27,218 nt of DNA from an uncultured Peptococcaceae bacterium. Its GTDB lineage: Bacteria > Bacillota > Peptococcia > Peptococcales > Peptococcaceae. Location: contig CAKQDL010000024.1 of NCBI GenBank assembly GCA_934229395.1, positions 1 to 27,218 on the forward strand, written 5' to 3'. The notes under the pieces were generated by a model. It did no database searches. It saw nothing but the letters and a program-made list of their open reading frames with translations, and had not been told where the DNA came from. Positions 15,418 through 24,175 of this stretch are shown here, piece by piece. Made by a program: the position numbers and the translations under genes. Within the stretch, counting starts at the first letter, position 1, and each line of letters starts with the position of its first letter.

Positions 15418-15446
15418 ATTATACGCCTCGTTGCATAATTATGCAA
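15418..15446 (-). promoter_or_regulatory. Promoter of the arginine operon
   Basis: On the minus strand TTGCAT (15441-15446) and a perfect TATAAT (15418-15423) are separated by exactly 17 nt, just upstream of the argC ribosome site. The -35 box is the outer part of the palindrome at 15431-15446, and the rest of the palindrome fills most of the spacer. Confidence 0.75.
15431..15446. promoter_or_regulatory. Probable ArgR/AhrC operator (ARG box)
   Basis: TTGCATAATTATGCAA is a perfect 16-bp palindrome with the TGnAT-AT-rich-ATnCA pattern of ARG boxes. It overlaps the -35 element of the argC promoter, the right place for arginine-dependent repression. It also lies upstream of the divergent plus-strand CinA-like gene and could affect that gene too. 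The protein is not encoded in the window; ArgR is inferred from the motif and the target operon. Confidence 0.6.
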
Positions 15447-15474
15447 TACCCTTCAGGCAAAAAGGAGTAAAAAC

Positions 15475-16350
15475 ATGAACAATATCCCTGTTACACTTTT
15501 AGTTGACAATACCGCGCCATGCATCAATTTTCACACGATTTCTAATCTTTTTCAAGGTACTTCATTAGAGGATGCGCGCATGATTCCGTGCATGGATACA
15601 AACGATATACAAAAACAATTGTCTAATATTAAAAACAATTTTTATTCTAATACGATTGTTGTGATTGGTAAAGAGGATTTGTGCCCGCTTCTTGAAAATG
15701 CACTGCAACTGCGTTTTATCCCTCTCGCACACGCCAATAGAATCAATTATGCAAGGCTGGGTCATCTGCACCATGTTTTTCTTCTCTCTAATGAAAACGC
15801 CCTCTCCTCTCTCCTGCCTCTTTTGATAGAACATCACCAATCCTTGTCCGAGGCCACCATGCTCAGCACCGCGCACTCGCTCAAAGAAGTTTTGTGTGCC
15901 AAACATCTGAGCATTGCGACTGCCGAAAGCTGCACCGGCGGCCTGATTGCCAAAGCGCTTACAGATTTAAGCGGTTCCTCGCAGTATTTTAGCGGTGGCA
16001 TTTGTACCTACAGTGCTCAAGCCAAAATAAACGCCCTTGGCGTGCCCGCGGAAACCATTTCAACCTACGGCATTGTTTCTAAAGAAACAGCCTTAGCCAT
16101 GGCCAGGGGCGCTCAAAAATTATTCGTTACCGATATTGCACTCGCCACAACCGGTGTTGCCGGACCTGGCCCCGATGAGGACGGCAATCCTGAAGGGCTC
16201 GTTTGGACAGCCATCGCCTTTAATGATACTGCCACAAGCCTATGCTACCAGGCCAACACACGCTCATTCTTTATTGATCGCAACTTTATTCGTACCGATT
16301 GCACGCTGTTTTTACTCACCACCCTCCTAGACAGACTACAAAATGCATGA
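15475..16350 (+). CDS. CinA C-terminal domain protein (nicotinamide-nucleotide amidohydrolase-like), divergent N-terminus
   Basis: The C-terminal part (about 133-290) is a clear CinA/PncC domain: SIATAESCTGGLIAKAL, with catalytic-type Ser152, then FSGGICTYS, GIVSKETA and ATTGVAGP (about 224-231). PncC enzymes deamidate NMN to nicotinic acid mononucleotide in pyridine nucleotide recycling. Full CinA proteins are about 410 residues, with a MoaB-like N-terminal domain containing a GGLGPT-type motif. Here only about 130 residues precede the amidohydrolase domain and that motif is missing, so the first domain looks shortened and probably inactive. An AAGGAG site precedes the ATG. It is the only full plus-strand protein gene, divergent from argC, and is followed by a two-way terminator. 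Confidence 0.85.
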   Translation: MNNIPVTLLVDNTAPCINFHTISNLFQGTSLEDARMIPCMDTNDIQKQLSNIKNNFYSNTIVVIGKEDLCPLLENALQLRFIPLAHANRINYARLGHLHHVFLLSNENALSSLLPLLIEHHQSLSEATMLSTAHSLKEVLCAKHLSIATAESCTGGLIAKALTDLSGSSQYFSGGICTYSAQAKINALGVPAETISTYGIVSKETALAMARGAQKLFVTDIALATTGVAGPGPDEDGNPEGLVWTAIAFNDTATSLCYQANTRSFFIDRNFIRTDCTLFLLTTLLDRLQNA

Positions 16351-16390
16351 AAAAAAGGCCAAGCAAAACGTCGTGTTTTGCTTGGCTTTT
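16351..16390. terminator. Bidirectional terminator between cinA-like gene and prsA-like gene
   Basis: A 12-bp perfect stem (GCCAAGCAAAAC, 16358-16369, with 16375-16386) has a 5-nt loop, flanked by an A-run on the left and a T-run on the right. It serves both converging genes. Confidence 0.88.
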
Positions 16391-16393
16391 GTA

Positions 16394-17473
16394 TTATTCA
16401 GCTTGTTCTTCCGCTGCGCTGCTTTCAACGGCTGCGTCAGTGGTTTCTTCAGTTGCACTGCTTTCAGCTGTTGCGCTGCTCTCTGATTTTTCTGCTTCCT
16501 TGGCAATCTCTTCTTGTGCCTTTTCGGCTAATTTTTCTGGGTTGTAGTCATCGGAGAGATATTCAATGGTTGCTTTTTCTCTGAGAGAGGTCATAAGCTC
16601 GGTGTACTTTGTTTGAACCTCTTGGTTTTCTAGGGTTTCTGTGAGCTCATCCTTGACTTCATCAAAGGTTTGTTGGTGTGCTGCTTTTTTGTCGGTGCAA
16701 AGAATAACGTGGTAGCCGTAAGATGTTTTTACTGGTTCGGTGGTATACTTGCCTTTTTCTAGTGCAAAAGCTGCATCAGAGAATTCGGTTACCATTTCTT
16801 CTGCAGTGAAGAAGCCCAAATCGCCGCCTTGTGCTTTGCTTGCGGTATCGGTGCTGTATTCTTCTGCAAGCTTGGCAAAATCTTCACCCTTGTCGAGCTT
16901 GGCGATGATTTTCTTTGCAGTGTCTTCATCTTTTACCAAGATGTGGCTTGCACGTACCTGATCGCCAACGTTGAAGCTGTCTTTGTTTTCGTCATAGTAG
17001 GCTTGTGCATCTACGGTGATTTCACTCTTGAGGTTTTCAACGAGCTTATCATAGTAAAGCTTTTCTTCTAACATACGGTCCAAAATGTCATCAGAAATGT
17101 TATATTCTTCAAGATAAGCTTTGAAGTTGTCCTCGGAACCATAACTTGTTTCAATAAGGTCTTTTTTGTAGTTTTCTTTATCTTCATCGCTTACTTCTAT
17201 ACCGCGTTTTTTTGCTTCTTGAACCATAAGCTCGGTTTCTACCAAACCGGAAATAATTTGACTCTTGTAGTAACCAGAATAAGCATCGTCGCTTTCTAGC
17301 TGATTTTGCTTAAAAATTTGTTCTATACGTGTGTCTACATAGTTGCTGTCAAGAGTGGTATCGTTCACTTTGATCACATCGGTGCCTTTAGCAGATTCAC
17401 TACCGCCGCCGCAACCTGCTAAAACACCTGTCAATAATACGGTTACCAATACCATTGATAACGCTTTCTTCAA
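16394..17473 (-). CDS. PrsA-like foldase lipoprotein (parvulin-type peptidyl-prolyl isomerase)
   Basis: An extracytoplasmic folding factor anchored by lipid. It has a short basic N-terminus, a hydrophobic stretch and the lipobox LAGC followed by GGG (Cys at about 21). A SurA/PrsA-like helical chaperone region follows, then a parvulin PPIC domain (about 173-262, from VRASHILVK to TSYGYHVILC) and a Ser/Ala/Glu-rich tail. The GTG at 17482 begins only 1 nt after AGGAG, too close to be used, so the TTG at 17473 (10 nt spacing) is preferred; this is uncertain. It has its own promoter (17511-17539), follows the mfd terminator, and ends at a shared terminator. Function is inferred from domain layout. 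Confidence 0.88.
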   Translation of the reverse strand: MKKALSMVLVTVLLTGVLAGCGGGSESAKGTDVIKVNDTTLDSNYVDTRIEQIFKQNQLESDDAYSGYYKSQIISGLVETELMVQEAKKRGIEVSDEDKENYKKDLIETSYGSEDNFKAYLEEYNISDDILDRMLEEKLYYDKLVENLKSEITVDAQAYYDENKDSFNVGDQVRASHILVKDEDTAKKIIAKLDKGEDFAKLAEEYSTDTASKAQGGDLGFFTAEEMVTEFSDAAFALEKGKYTTEPVKTSYGYHVILCTDKKAAHQQTFDEVKDELTETLENQEVQTKYTELMTSLREKATIEYLSDDYNPEKLAEKAQEEIAKEAEKSESSATAESSATEETTDAAVESSAAEEQAE

Positions 17474-17510
17474 TACAATCACGCTCCTAAATTAGCTAAA
17501 TATCATGTAT

Positions 17511-17539
17511 ATTATAATAAGAGGATGAACGCGTGGCAA
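17511..17539 (-). promoter_or_regulatory. Promoter of the prsA-like gene
   Basis: On the minus strand TTGCCA (17534-17539) and perfect TATAAT (17511-17516) have a 17-nt spacer. The start region lies about 30-40 nt downstream. Confidence 0.72.
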
Positions 17540-17620
17540 TGGCTTTGACAACCAATTCATTGAATCTCCATATTTCTATACATTTTTGTTGCTTCTCCCA
17601 ATAAACTTCAAACGCTTAAA

Positions 17621-17670
17621 CAAAAGCAAGGTCACCACACCTTTTTCGGATTATGGTGACCTTGTTTTTT
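17621..17670 (-). terminator. Intrinsic terminator after mfd
   Basis: An 11-bp perfect stem (CAAGGTCACCA, 17627-17637, with 17654-17664) and a 16-nt loop. On the minus strand it is followed by CTTTTGTTT; on the plus strand it is followed by a T-run as well. Confidence 0.75.
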
Positions 17671-20600
17671 ATACATTCTCATTCGCTACAATGTTTCTTA
17701 TCTCTGTAACAACGCGCTTTATGCGCTCAATGTTGTTTTCCTTGCTGTAGAATTTGTTTAAATCCATCACAACATAGGTGGCATCGTCAATATTTTTGAG
17801 CATTAGCTTGCCCAAAGACTGCGCAATGTAGGCCATAAGGGCTTGGATATCAAAATCCATTTCCGGATCAATTTTGATGTACACGTTGTCTTTTTTCTGC
17901 TTAATCGATAAAATACGACAATCGCTGGCCAAAACCTTTAGGCTTGTTAAATCAAGCAAGGTAAGTACGCTTTCTTCTGGCGCGCCAAAACGGTCCATCA
18001 GCTCGTCATACATATCGCCAATTTCTGCCTCGCTGGTTAAGCCATCCAAGCGCTGGTAAAGGCCAATGCGCATGCGTGTATCCGGAATATAGGTTTCTGG
18101 GAAGAAGGCACGTGCATCAATGTCAATTTCTGTATGCACTGGTGGCAGGGCCTCTGCCTCTTCTGGATTGGCTTTGCGCTTCATTTTGCGCACGGCGTCC
18201 TGAAGCATTTTTAAGTAGAGCTCAAAGCCAATTTCTGCCACGTGGCCACTCTGCTCGGCCCCTAGCATATTGCCTGAGCCACGAATTTCCAGGTCGCGCA
18301 TGGAAATTTTGTAGCCCGAGCCTAAGGCTGTGTATTCTCTGAGTGTGTTGAGGCGTTTGCGCTGTTCCTCGCTTAGGAGCTTGTCTTTTTTGTACATAAG
18401 ATATGCGTAGGCAATGCGTTTGCTGCGACCCACACGCCCCTTGAGCTGATAGAGCTGCGCCATACCAAAACAGTCTGCGTTGTGAACAATCATCGTATTC
18501 ACATTTGGCATATCTATGCCCGTTTCGATGATGGTGGTGCATACCAAAATATCTGCTTCGTGGTTTTGGAATTTGAGGATAACGTCTTCCAGCTCTGCCT
18601 CTTTCATGCGTCCATGGCCCATGAGAATGCGTTGATTTGGGAAGAGCTCTTGGTAGCGCGCCTTCATCTTTGGCAGATTTTCCACGCTGTTGTAAACCAC
18701 AAACACCTGCCCACCGCGCAAGATTTCGCGGCGCACCGCTTGCTCAATAACCATTGGTATCTCTTCAACCACATAGGTTTGTATTGGCAGGCGATTGCTT
18801 GGTGGCGTTTCGACAATGCTCATATCCTTCATCCCTGTAAGAGAAAAATACAGCGTGCGCGGAATAGGGGTTGCCGATAAGGTGAGCACGTCGATGTTTT
18901 CCTGCAAGCCCTTTAGCTGCTCCTTATGCTTCACACCGAAGCGTTGTTCCTCGTCTATAATGAGCAGCCCCAAATCTTGAAAATGGAGCTTTTTATTTAA
19001 AAGCTTGTGGGTACCGACTACAATGTCTATCTTATGCGCCTCGATGTCTTTAAAGATTTTATTTTGCTCCTTCACGGTACAAAATCTTGTAAGCAAGGCC
19101 ACATTGATGCTATATGCCTCCATGCGCTTTTCAAAAGTTTCAAAATGCTGCATGGCCAAAATGGTTGTTGGTACCAAAACAGCAACCTGTTTGTTGTCAC
19201 ACACCGCTTTAAAGGCTGCACGCAAAGCGACCTCTGTTTTGCCAAAGCCAACATCTCCGCAAATAAGTCGATCCATAGAATGGGGGCGCTCCATGTCGGC
19301 CTTCACTTCTTTTATGGCGCGAAGCTGGTCCTCGGTTTCTGTATATGGAAAATCATTTTCAAAGGCGTGCATCAACTCATCATCAGGAGAGAAGGCAAAG
19401 CCTGGAATGGCCTCGCGCTTGGCGTGTACTTCAAGGAGCTGGTCTGCCATATCCTCGATGGATTTTTTGATGCGCTTTTTGGATTTTTCCCATTCCACGC
19501 CACCAAGCTTGTTGACCTTTGGTCGGTGCCCTTCTTGGCCAACGTATTTTTCGACCAAATGCATTTGATCAATCGGCACATACAGGCGGTCGGCGCCTTT
19601 ATATTGAATAAGGATATAGTCTTTTTCAACACTATCTGTTTTAATATGCTCAATGCCAAGATACATCCCTATACCGTGGTTTTCGTGCACAATATAATCG
19701 CCAACGGTCAAATCTTCAATGACGAGGGTTTGACTCTTCTTTTTCTTTTTTTCGGACGCGGCTTTCTTTTCTTTCACATCAAAGACATTGGCATTCATAA
19801 AGATGCATCGGTCTTTGCTAAAATCGCAATCGAAGCCTAGGTTCTTTTTGTAAAATACAAGCTGACCTTCGTCGTCAATCTCATCAAAAGTATTTACATA
19901 CGTATATTTCAGCGCGTATTCGGTGAGGAGATTTTCTAAAAGATAGAGCGCCTCTAGGTTTTCGTTATAGAAAACGAGTGTATAGCCGTCCTTTTGATAG
20001 GATTGGATGTCTTCAATAAATCGATTGACTGGATAGGCCTTCAAAGGATTTGCTTTGGCAGGATAGTAGATTTTATCGGCACGAGCAAACAAATGCGCTG
20101 CATTGTCCATTTCTGAAAGCTGATACTGTTTTCGTCCGGAAAGTTTGGACGCCATCTCCTGCGGCGTTAAAAACGACGTGGTCTTCGATGGGAGTATATA
20201 GCCGTGGTTGATAAGATCTGCCAGTTGATTCAAAAGCTCCTCGTGCTTACGCAAGAGGTTGCCTTCACACAGCTCAATGCCATCAAAATAAAGGCTGGTA
20301 TTGTCTGAGAGGTAATCAAAAAAGCTTGCGTGATACTCCTCTAGCAAATAAGCATAATAGCTTAAGACACTCGAGCGCGCATCGGCTTGGTCAACATTGC
20401 CCAAACGTTCGCGCAGCATCGTTTGGCCGTCCTTCGATACGCTTGCGAGCACATCATCACGCTCTGCCATAATGGCTTTGGTGAGCCTTTGCTGCATATC
20501 CTCAGAAAAATAATACACGCTGGCCGGAAAAAGCGTGACGTCGTTCACATTCTCCAATGATTTTTGGGTTTCTGGCGAAAAAAAGCGCATAGAATCAATT

Positions 20601-21172
20601 TCATCATCAAACCATTCAATACGCACTGGATACTCATTGCTGGCGCTGTATACGTCAACAATGCCGCCACGATGAGTAAACACGCCTTCCTCGTCACAGA
20701 TGCCCTCTGTTGCATAGCCCATGGCGTGCAGCTTGTGCATTAAGGCCTCTTGCTCGATTTCCATGCCAACAGAAACTGTAAGGGCACCATCTTTCAAATA
20801 GCTTGGCCTTGGATAAAAGGATAAAAGCGCCATCACATGAACCAAGACCACGCATGCCTCCGCATTTGCCAAGGCATTGAAGGCCAAAAGGCTGTCGCCC
20901 TCATCTTCTTCCTTTGCCAAAACTTCAACAGGCAAGTGCGATTGCTCAAAAATAGTGTAAACAGGAAGCGTCAATACCGAGCACAAAAAGACACTCAGCT
21001 CCTGCACGCGTCTATCGCTGTCGCAAATAATCAAATGCGGTCTATTTGCATCATTTTGAATCAAAAGCTCCAGCATTGCATTGCGACCACTTTTGTCAAG
21101 GCCATCCCAGGCCAATGCATTTTTTCCTGATTCTATACTCTTGTAAAACGTGTTGAGTAAACGATATGCCAT
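17669..21172 (-). CDS. mfd: Transcription-repair coupling factor Mfd
   Basis: Mfd is an ATP-driven translocase that removes RNA polymerase stalled at DNA damage and recruits UvrA. Domains in order: a UvrB-like N-terminal module; a Lys-rich linker (about 470-480); the CarD-like RNA polymerase interaction domain (VGDYIVHENHGIGMYLGIE, about 490-508); and the RecG-like helicase core with Walker A GDVGFGKTE (about 639-647), DEEQ box (about 740-743) and LSATPIPRTL. A C-terminal TRCF domain follows. An ATG at 21199 is possible. The ATG at 21172 is preferred because GGAGGTG lies about 7 nt before it, giving 1167 residues. Identity is secure. A terminator-like hairpin separates it from pth. Confidence 0.96.
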   Translation of the reverse strand: MAYRLLNTFYKSIESGKNALAWDGLDKSGRNAMLELLIQNDANRPHLIICDSDRRVQELSVFLCSVLTLPVYTIFEQSHLPVEVLAKEEDEGDSLLAFNALANAEACVVLVHVMALLSFYPRPSYLKDGALTVSVGMEIEQEALMHKLHAMGYATEGICDEEGVFTHRGGIVDVYSASNEYPVRIEWFDDEIDSMRFFSPETQKSLENVNDVTLFPASVYYFSEDMQQRLTKAIMAERDDVLASVSKDGQTMLRERLGNVDQADARSSVLSYYAYLLEEYHASFFDYLSDNTSLYFDGIELCEGNLLRKHEELLNQLADLINHGYILPSKTTSFLTPQEMASKLSGRKQYQLSEMDNAAHLFARADKIYYPAKANPLKAYPVNRFIEDIQSYQKDGYTLVFYNENLEALYLLENLLTEYALKYTYVNTFDEIDDEGQLVFYKKNLGFDCDFSKDRCIFMNANVFDVKEKKAASEKKKKKSQTLVIEDLTVGDYIVHENHGIGMYLGIEHIKTDSVEKDYILIQYKGADRLYVPIDQMHLVEKYVGQEGHRPKVNKLGGVEWEKSKKRIKKSIEDMADQLLEVHAKREAIPGFAFSPDDELMHAFENDFPYTETEDQLRAIKEVKADMERPHSMDRLICGDVGFGKTEVALRAAFKAVCDNKQVAVLVPTTILAMQHFETFEKRMEAYSINVALLTRFCTVKEQNKIFKDIEAHKIDIVVGTHKLLNKKLHFQDLGLLIIDEEQRFGVKHKEQLKGLQENIDVLTLSATPIPRTLYFSLTGMKDMSIVETPPSNRLPIQTYVVEEIPMVIEQAVRREILRGGQVFVVYNSVENLPKMKARYQELFPNQRILMGHGRMKEAELEDVILKFQNHEADILVCTTIIETGIDMPNVNTMIVHNADCFGMAQLYQLKGRVGRSKRIAYAYLMYKKDKLLSEEQRKRLNTLREYTALGSGYKISMRDLEIRGSGNMLGAEQSGHVAEIGFELYLKMLQDAVRKMKRKANPEEAEALPPVHTEIDIDARAFFPETYIPDTRMRIGLYQRLDGLTSEAEIGDMYDELMDRFGAPEESVLTLLDLTSLKVLASDCRILSIKQKKDNVYIKIDPEMDFDIQALMAYIAQSLGKLMLKNIDDATYVVMDLNKFYSKENNIERIKRVVTEIRNIVANENV

Positions 21173-21206
21173 TGTTTCACCTCCAAAATAGTTTGCCAAC
21201 GACAGA

Positions 21207-21235
21207 AAAACAGGCTGTTTGAAACAGCCTGTTTG
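21207..21235 (-). terminator. Hairpin terminator between pth and mfd
   Basis: 13-bp perfect inverted arms (AAACAGGCTGTTT, 21208-21220, and 21222-21234) around a single base; the folded stem has about 9-11 pairs. On the minus strand it is followed by a short T-run. It may only partly end transcription, because mfd (ATG at 21172) has no obvious promoter of its own. Confidence 0.65.
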
Positions 21236-21238
21236 CGA

Positions 21239-21790
21239 TTAATTGTATTTGTTCATTGTTGCGACGATATCATGCTCAAGCCAATACTGGAGCCATTCAT
21301 CCATGTGCGACATAATCTCCTCAATGGTCTTTGCTTGTTCCTTGTTGAACCCTGAGAGCACATGGGTCACAACGTCTTTTTTGTCGTCATGGCCAATGCC
21401 AACCTTGAGCCTGTCAAAGGTTTGGGAGTTCAAATGAGCAATGATGGACTTTAAACCATTATGGCCGCCGGCAGATCCCTTTTGTTTAAAACGAATGCTG
21501 CCAATGGGAATGTCCATGTCATCGTGGATAATAATGAAATCGTCTATGGTATCGTAGTAATGAATAAGCTCGCCAACGGCTTGGCCGCTGTTGTTCATAT
21601 AGGTTTGTGGCTTCACCAAGAGAACCTGTTGGCCATTGATACGACCCTTTCCGGTAAGGGCTTGGCATTCCTTTTTGCTTACATCAATGCCATGGGCCTT
21701 TGCCAATTCATCAATCGCCATAAAGCCTATGTTATGGCGTGTTTTTGCATATTCTTTTCCTGGATTGCCCAGTCCTACAATCATTTTCAT
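21239..21790 (-). CDS. pth: Peptidyl-tRNA hydrolase
   Basis: This enzyme releases tRNA from peptidyl-tRNA that has dropped off the ribosome. At 183 residues it is the standard bacterial Pth length. Key residues are in place: Asn9 in GLGNPG, His19 in TRHNIGF (catalytic), the KPQTYMNNSG loop (about 60-69), and Asp93 in IIHDDMD. GSAGGHNGLKSI follows. An AGGAG site lies about 12 nt before the first ATG. It sits 23 nt after prs, in the common Firmicutes order glmU-prs-pth-mfd. Confidence 0.96.
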   Translation of the reverse strand: MKMIVGLGNPGKEYAKTRHNIGFMAIDELAKAHGIDVSKKECQALTGKGRINGQQVLLVKPQTYMNNSGQAVGELIHYYDTIDDFIIIHDDMDIPIGSIRFKQKGSAGGHNGLKSIIAHLNSQTFDRLKVGIGHDDKKDVVTHVLSGFNKEQAKTIEEIMSHMDEWLQYWLEHDIVATMNKYN

Positions 21791-21813
21791 TTAAAAGCTA
21801 ATCTCCTAATGGA

Positions 21814-22779
21814 TTAAAACATTTTGCTTACAGAAGCATCTTGATAAATGCGCATGATGGCTTCACCAAAGAGTGGAGCTACAGAAAGCACTTTAATCTT
21901 ATCGCAGTTCTTTGCAGCAGTTGGGATGGAGTTTGTGGTTACAACTTCCTTAATTGGGGAGTTGTTCAAACGTTCAATGGCTGGGCCAGAGAGTACTGGG
22001 TGGGAGCAGCAAGCAAAAACATCCTTTGCGCCGCGTTCCTTCAATGCCACAGCAGCATTGGTGATGGTACCAGCGGTGTCGATGATGTCGTCAATAAGAA
22101 TAACGTGCTTATCCTTGACATCGCCAATGATGTTCATAACTTGGGAAACGTTTGGTTTTGGACGACGCTTGTCAATAATAGCGAGTGGTGCATGAAGAAG
22201 CTCAGCAAATTTTCTAGCGCGTGCAACGCCACCGATGTCAGGAGATACAACAACCATATCGTCTTCGGTGAAGTTGAGGCTGGTGAAGTAATCTGCCATG
22301 ATTGGTGCAGCATAAAGATGATCTACTGGAGTATCGAAGAAGCCTTGGATTTGTTGAGCGTGAAGATCCATGGTCAAAACGCGACGGCAACCTGCCTTGG
22401 TAATGAGGTTGGCAATAAGCTTTGCAGTGATAGGTTCACGGCCACGGCTCTTTCTGTCTTGACGTGCATAACCATAGTAAGGAATAACAGCGGTGATGCG
22501 ACGAGCAGATGCACGACGGATGGCGTCAATCATGATTAAAAGTTCCATGATGTTGTTGTTGCCTGGTTCGCAAGTAGGTTGAACAATAAATACGTCCTTA
22601 CCACGTACGCTTTCGTCGATTTCTACATTGATTTCGCCATCGCTGAATTGGGATACAACAGAGTCACCAAGTTCAATACCAATGTAATCACAAATTTCCT
22701 TTGCCAATTCTGGGTTGGCATTACCAGTAAATACCATTACATGGTCCAAAGGTTTACGCATTTCAATATCAGTCATCAT
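21814..22779 (-). CDS. prs: Ribose-phosphate pyrophosphokinase (PRPP synthetase)
   Basis: This enzyme makes 5-phosphoribosyl-1-pyrophosphate from ribose 5-phosphate and ATP, feeding purine, pyrimidine, NAD, histidine and tryptophan synthesis. The 321-residue protein is of the class I type. It has the ATP-loop region YYGYARQDRK (101-110), MDLHAQQIQGFF, the flexible KRRPKPN loop (204-210), and the PRPP-binding signature VILIDDIIDTAGT (226-237). GGGAGG precedes two adjacent ATG codons; either may be used. Identity is secure. Confidence 0.97.
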   Translation of the reverse strand: MMTDIEMRKPLDHVMVFTGNANPELAKEICDYIGIELGDSVVSQFSDGEINVEIDESVRGKDVFIVQPTCEPGNNNIMELLIMIDAIRRASARRITAVIPYYGYARQDRKSRGREPITAKLIANLITKAGCRRVLTMDLHAQQIQGFFDTPVDHLYAAPIMADYFTSLNFTEDDMVVVSPDIGGVARARKFAELLHAPLAIIDKRRPKPNVSQVMNIIGDVKDKHVILIDDIIDTAGTITNAAVALKERGAKDVFACCSHPVLSGPAIERLNNSPIKEVVTTNSIPTAAKNCDKIKVLSVAPLFGEAIMRIYQDASVSKMF

Positions 22780-22799
22780 TTTATCCTCCCTAATTTTCC

Positions 22800-24164
22800 C
22801 TATTTTTTCCAGTTATTTTTTACTACAAGCGGTGGTCTTGTGAAGGCCAACGCATTATTCACGACATCTTTTGATAAGGTGGAACCAGCACCAATGACGG
22901 TTTTGTCACCAATATTAATTGGTGCAATAAGATTGGTGTTGCTACCAATAAATACATCATCACCAATGATGGTTCTGTATTTATGCACGCCATCATAGTT
23001 GCAGGTGATGGTGCCACACCCCACATTAACACGCTTGCCCATATCGGTGTCGCCAATATAGGTATGGTGGGAAATCTTGCTTTCGTCTTGAACGGTACTG
23101 TTTTTGACTTCAACAAAATTACCAACTTTTACGTGTTCGCCTAGGTTAGCGCCTGGTCTGAGCTGAGCAAATGGGCCGATTGTTGTATGTGCGCCTACAG
23201 TGGCGTCTTTAATCACAGATTGTTTCACACATACATATTCACCGATGGTGGAATTTGTAATGCGTGAGTCGGCTTCAATCACTGCATCATGCTTGATCAG
23301 CGTGTTGCCAAACAAATGGATGTTACCTTCTAAGAAAACATCCTGTTCAATCTGCACCTCATCCTCAATAAAGATGGTATCAGGGTCCTGCATGGTCACC
23401 CCATTCATCATCCATGTTTCATTGATGCGTTCTTGCAAAAGCTTTGTCGCGCGCGCAAGCTGCACGCGGTTGTTAACACCTAGGCTATCATCTGGATTTT
23501 CCAAAATGTAGGCGCGTGTTGTGAGCCCGTTTTGATGAGCGATCTTTAATAAATCTGTGAGATAAAATTCGCCTTGTGCATTGTTGGTGTCAAGCGAATT
23601 GATTTGCTCAACCAAAAAGGCCAAATCAAAGCAATAGGTGCCAACGTTGATTTCGTCTATGAGCACCTCTTCATCGTTGGCGTCTTTTTGCTCAACAATG
23701 GCACCAATGGCAGCACCATCGCGCACAATGCGACCGTAGCCTGTTGGATTATCGACCTTTGTGGTCATAACCGTTACTGCAGCCTGACTAGCAGCGTGCG
23801 CCTCAAGCATTTCCTTTAAGCTCTCTGCACGGATAAGCGGCGTGTCCCCACACGTCACCAAAACAGTGCTGTTATTTAGCTCTTTGGCATCTTCTTGAAG
23901 CGTTTTTAAGGCAACCATAACAGCATGACCTGTGCCCAGTTGCTCTTCTTGAAGCACAATTTTAGAGGAGTCGGTAATGACTTCTTTTACCATATCGGCT
24001 CCGTGCCCAACAACAATGTACTTATTTTCTATTCCAGCTTGATCAATGGCGTGTAGTACGCGATTAATCATCGGCTTGCCAAGGATTTCGTGCAAAACCT
24101 TTGGCTTTGACGAACGCATCCGCGTTCCCTTACCGGCAGCTAGAACGATTGCATAATTGTCCAT
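22800..24164 (-). CDS. glmU: Bifunctional GlmU (UDP-N-acetylglucosamine pyrophosphorylase / glucosamine-1-phosphate acetyltransferase)
   Basis: GlmU makes UDP-GlcNAc from glucosamine-1-phosphate in two steps, supplying peptidoglycan precursors. The 454-residue protein has the uridyltransferase signature LAAGKGTRM (8-16) with Lys-containing SKPKVLHE. Its C-terminal half is a left-handed beta-helix of hexapeptide repeats (about 255-440), including GPFAQLRPGANLGEHVKVGNF and CNYDG. GGAGG lies about 5 nt before the ATG. It follows ispE by 11 nt and precedes prs by 20 nt. Identity is secure. Confidence 0.97.
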   Translation of the reverse strand: MDNYAIVLAAGKGTRMRSSKPKVLHEILGKPMINRVLHAIDQAGIENKYIVVGHGADMVKEVITDSSKIVLQEEQLGTGHAVMVALKTLQEDAKELNNSTVLVTCGDTPLIRAESLKEMLEAHAASQAAVTVMTTKVDNPTGYGRIVRDGAAIGAIVEQKDANDEEVLIDEINVGTYCFDLAFLVEQINSLDTNNAQGEFYLTDLLKIAHQNGLTTRAYILENPDDSLGVNNRVQLARATKLLQERINETWMMNGVTMQDPDTIFIEDEVQIEQDVFLEGNIHLFGNTLIKHDAVIEADSRITNSTIGEYVCVKQSVIKDATVGAHTTIGPFAQLRPGANLGEHVKVGNFVEVKNSTVQDESKISHHTYIGDTDMGKRVNVGCGTITCNYDGVHKYRTIIGDDVFIGSNTNLIAPINIGDKTVIGAGSTLSKDVVNNALAFTRPPLVVKNNWKK

Positions 24165-24175
24165 TTCAACCTCCG

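Noticed and set aside
17483..17668. Possible small RNA or riboswitch between prsA-like and mfd genes
   Set aside because: The stretch is explained by the prsA promoter and the mfd terminator. A plus-strand TTGACA near 17544 lacks a matching -10 box.
19007..19840. 277-codon plus-strand open frame opposite mfd
   Set aside because: It is fully antisense to a conserved part of mfd, with no recognisable motif or start signal.
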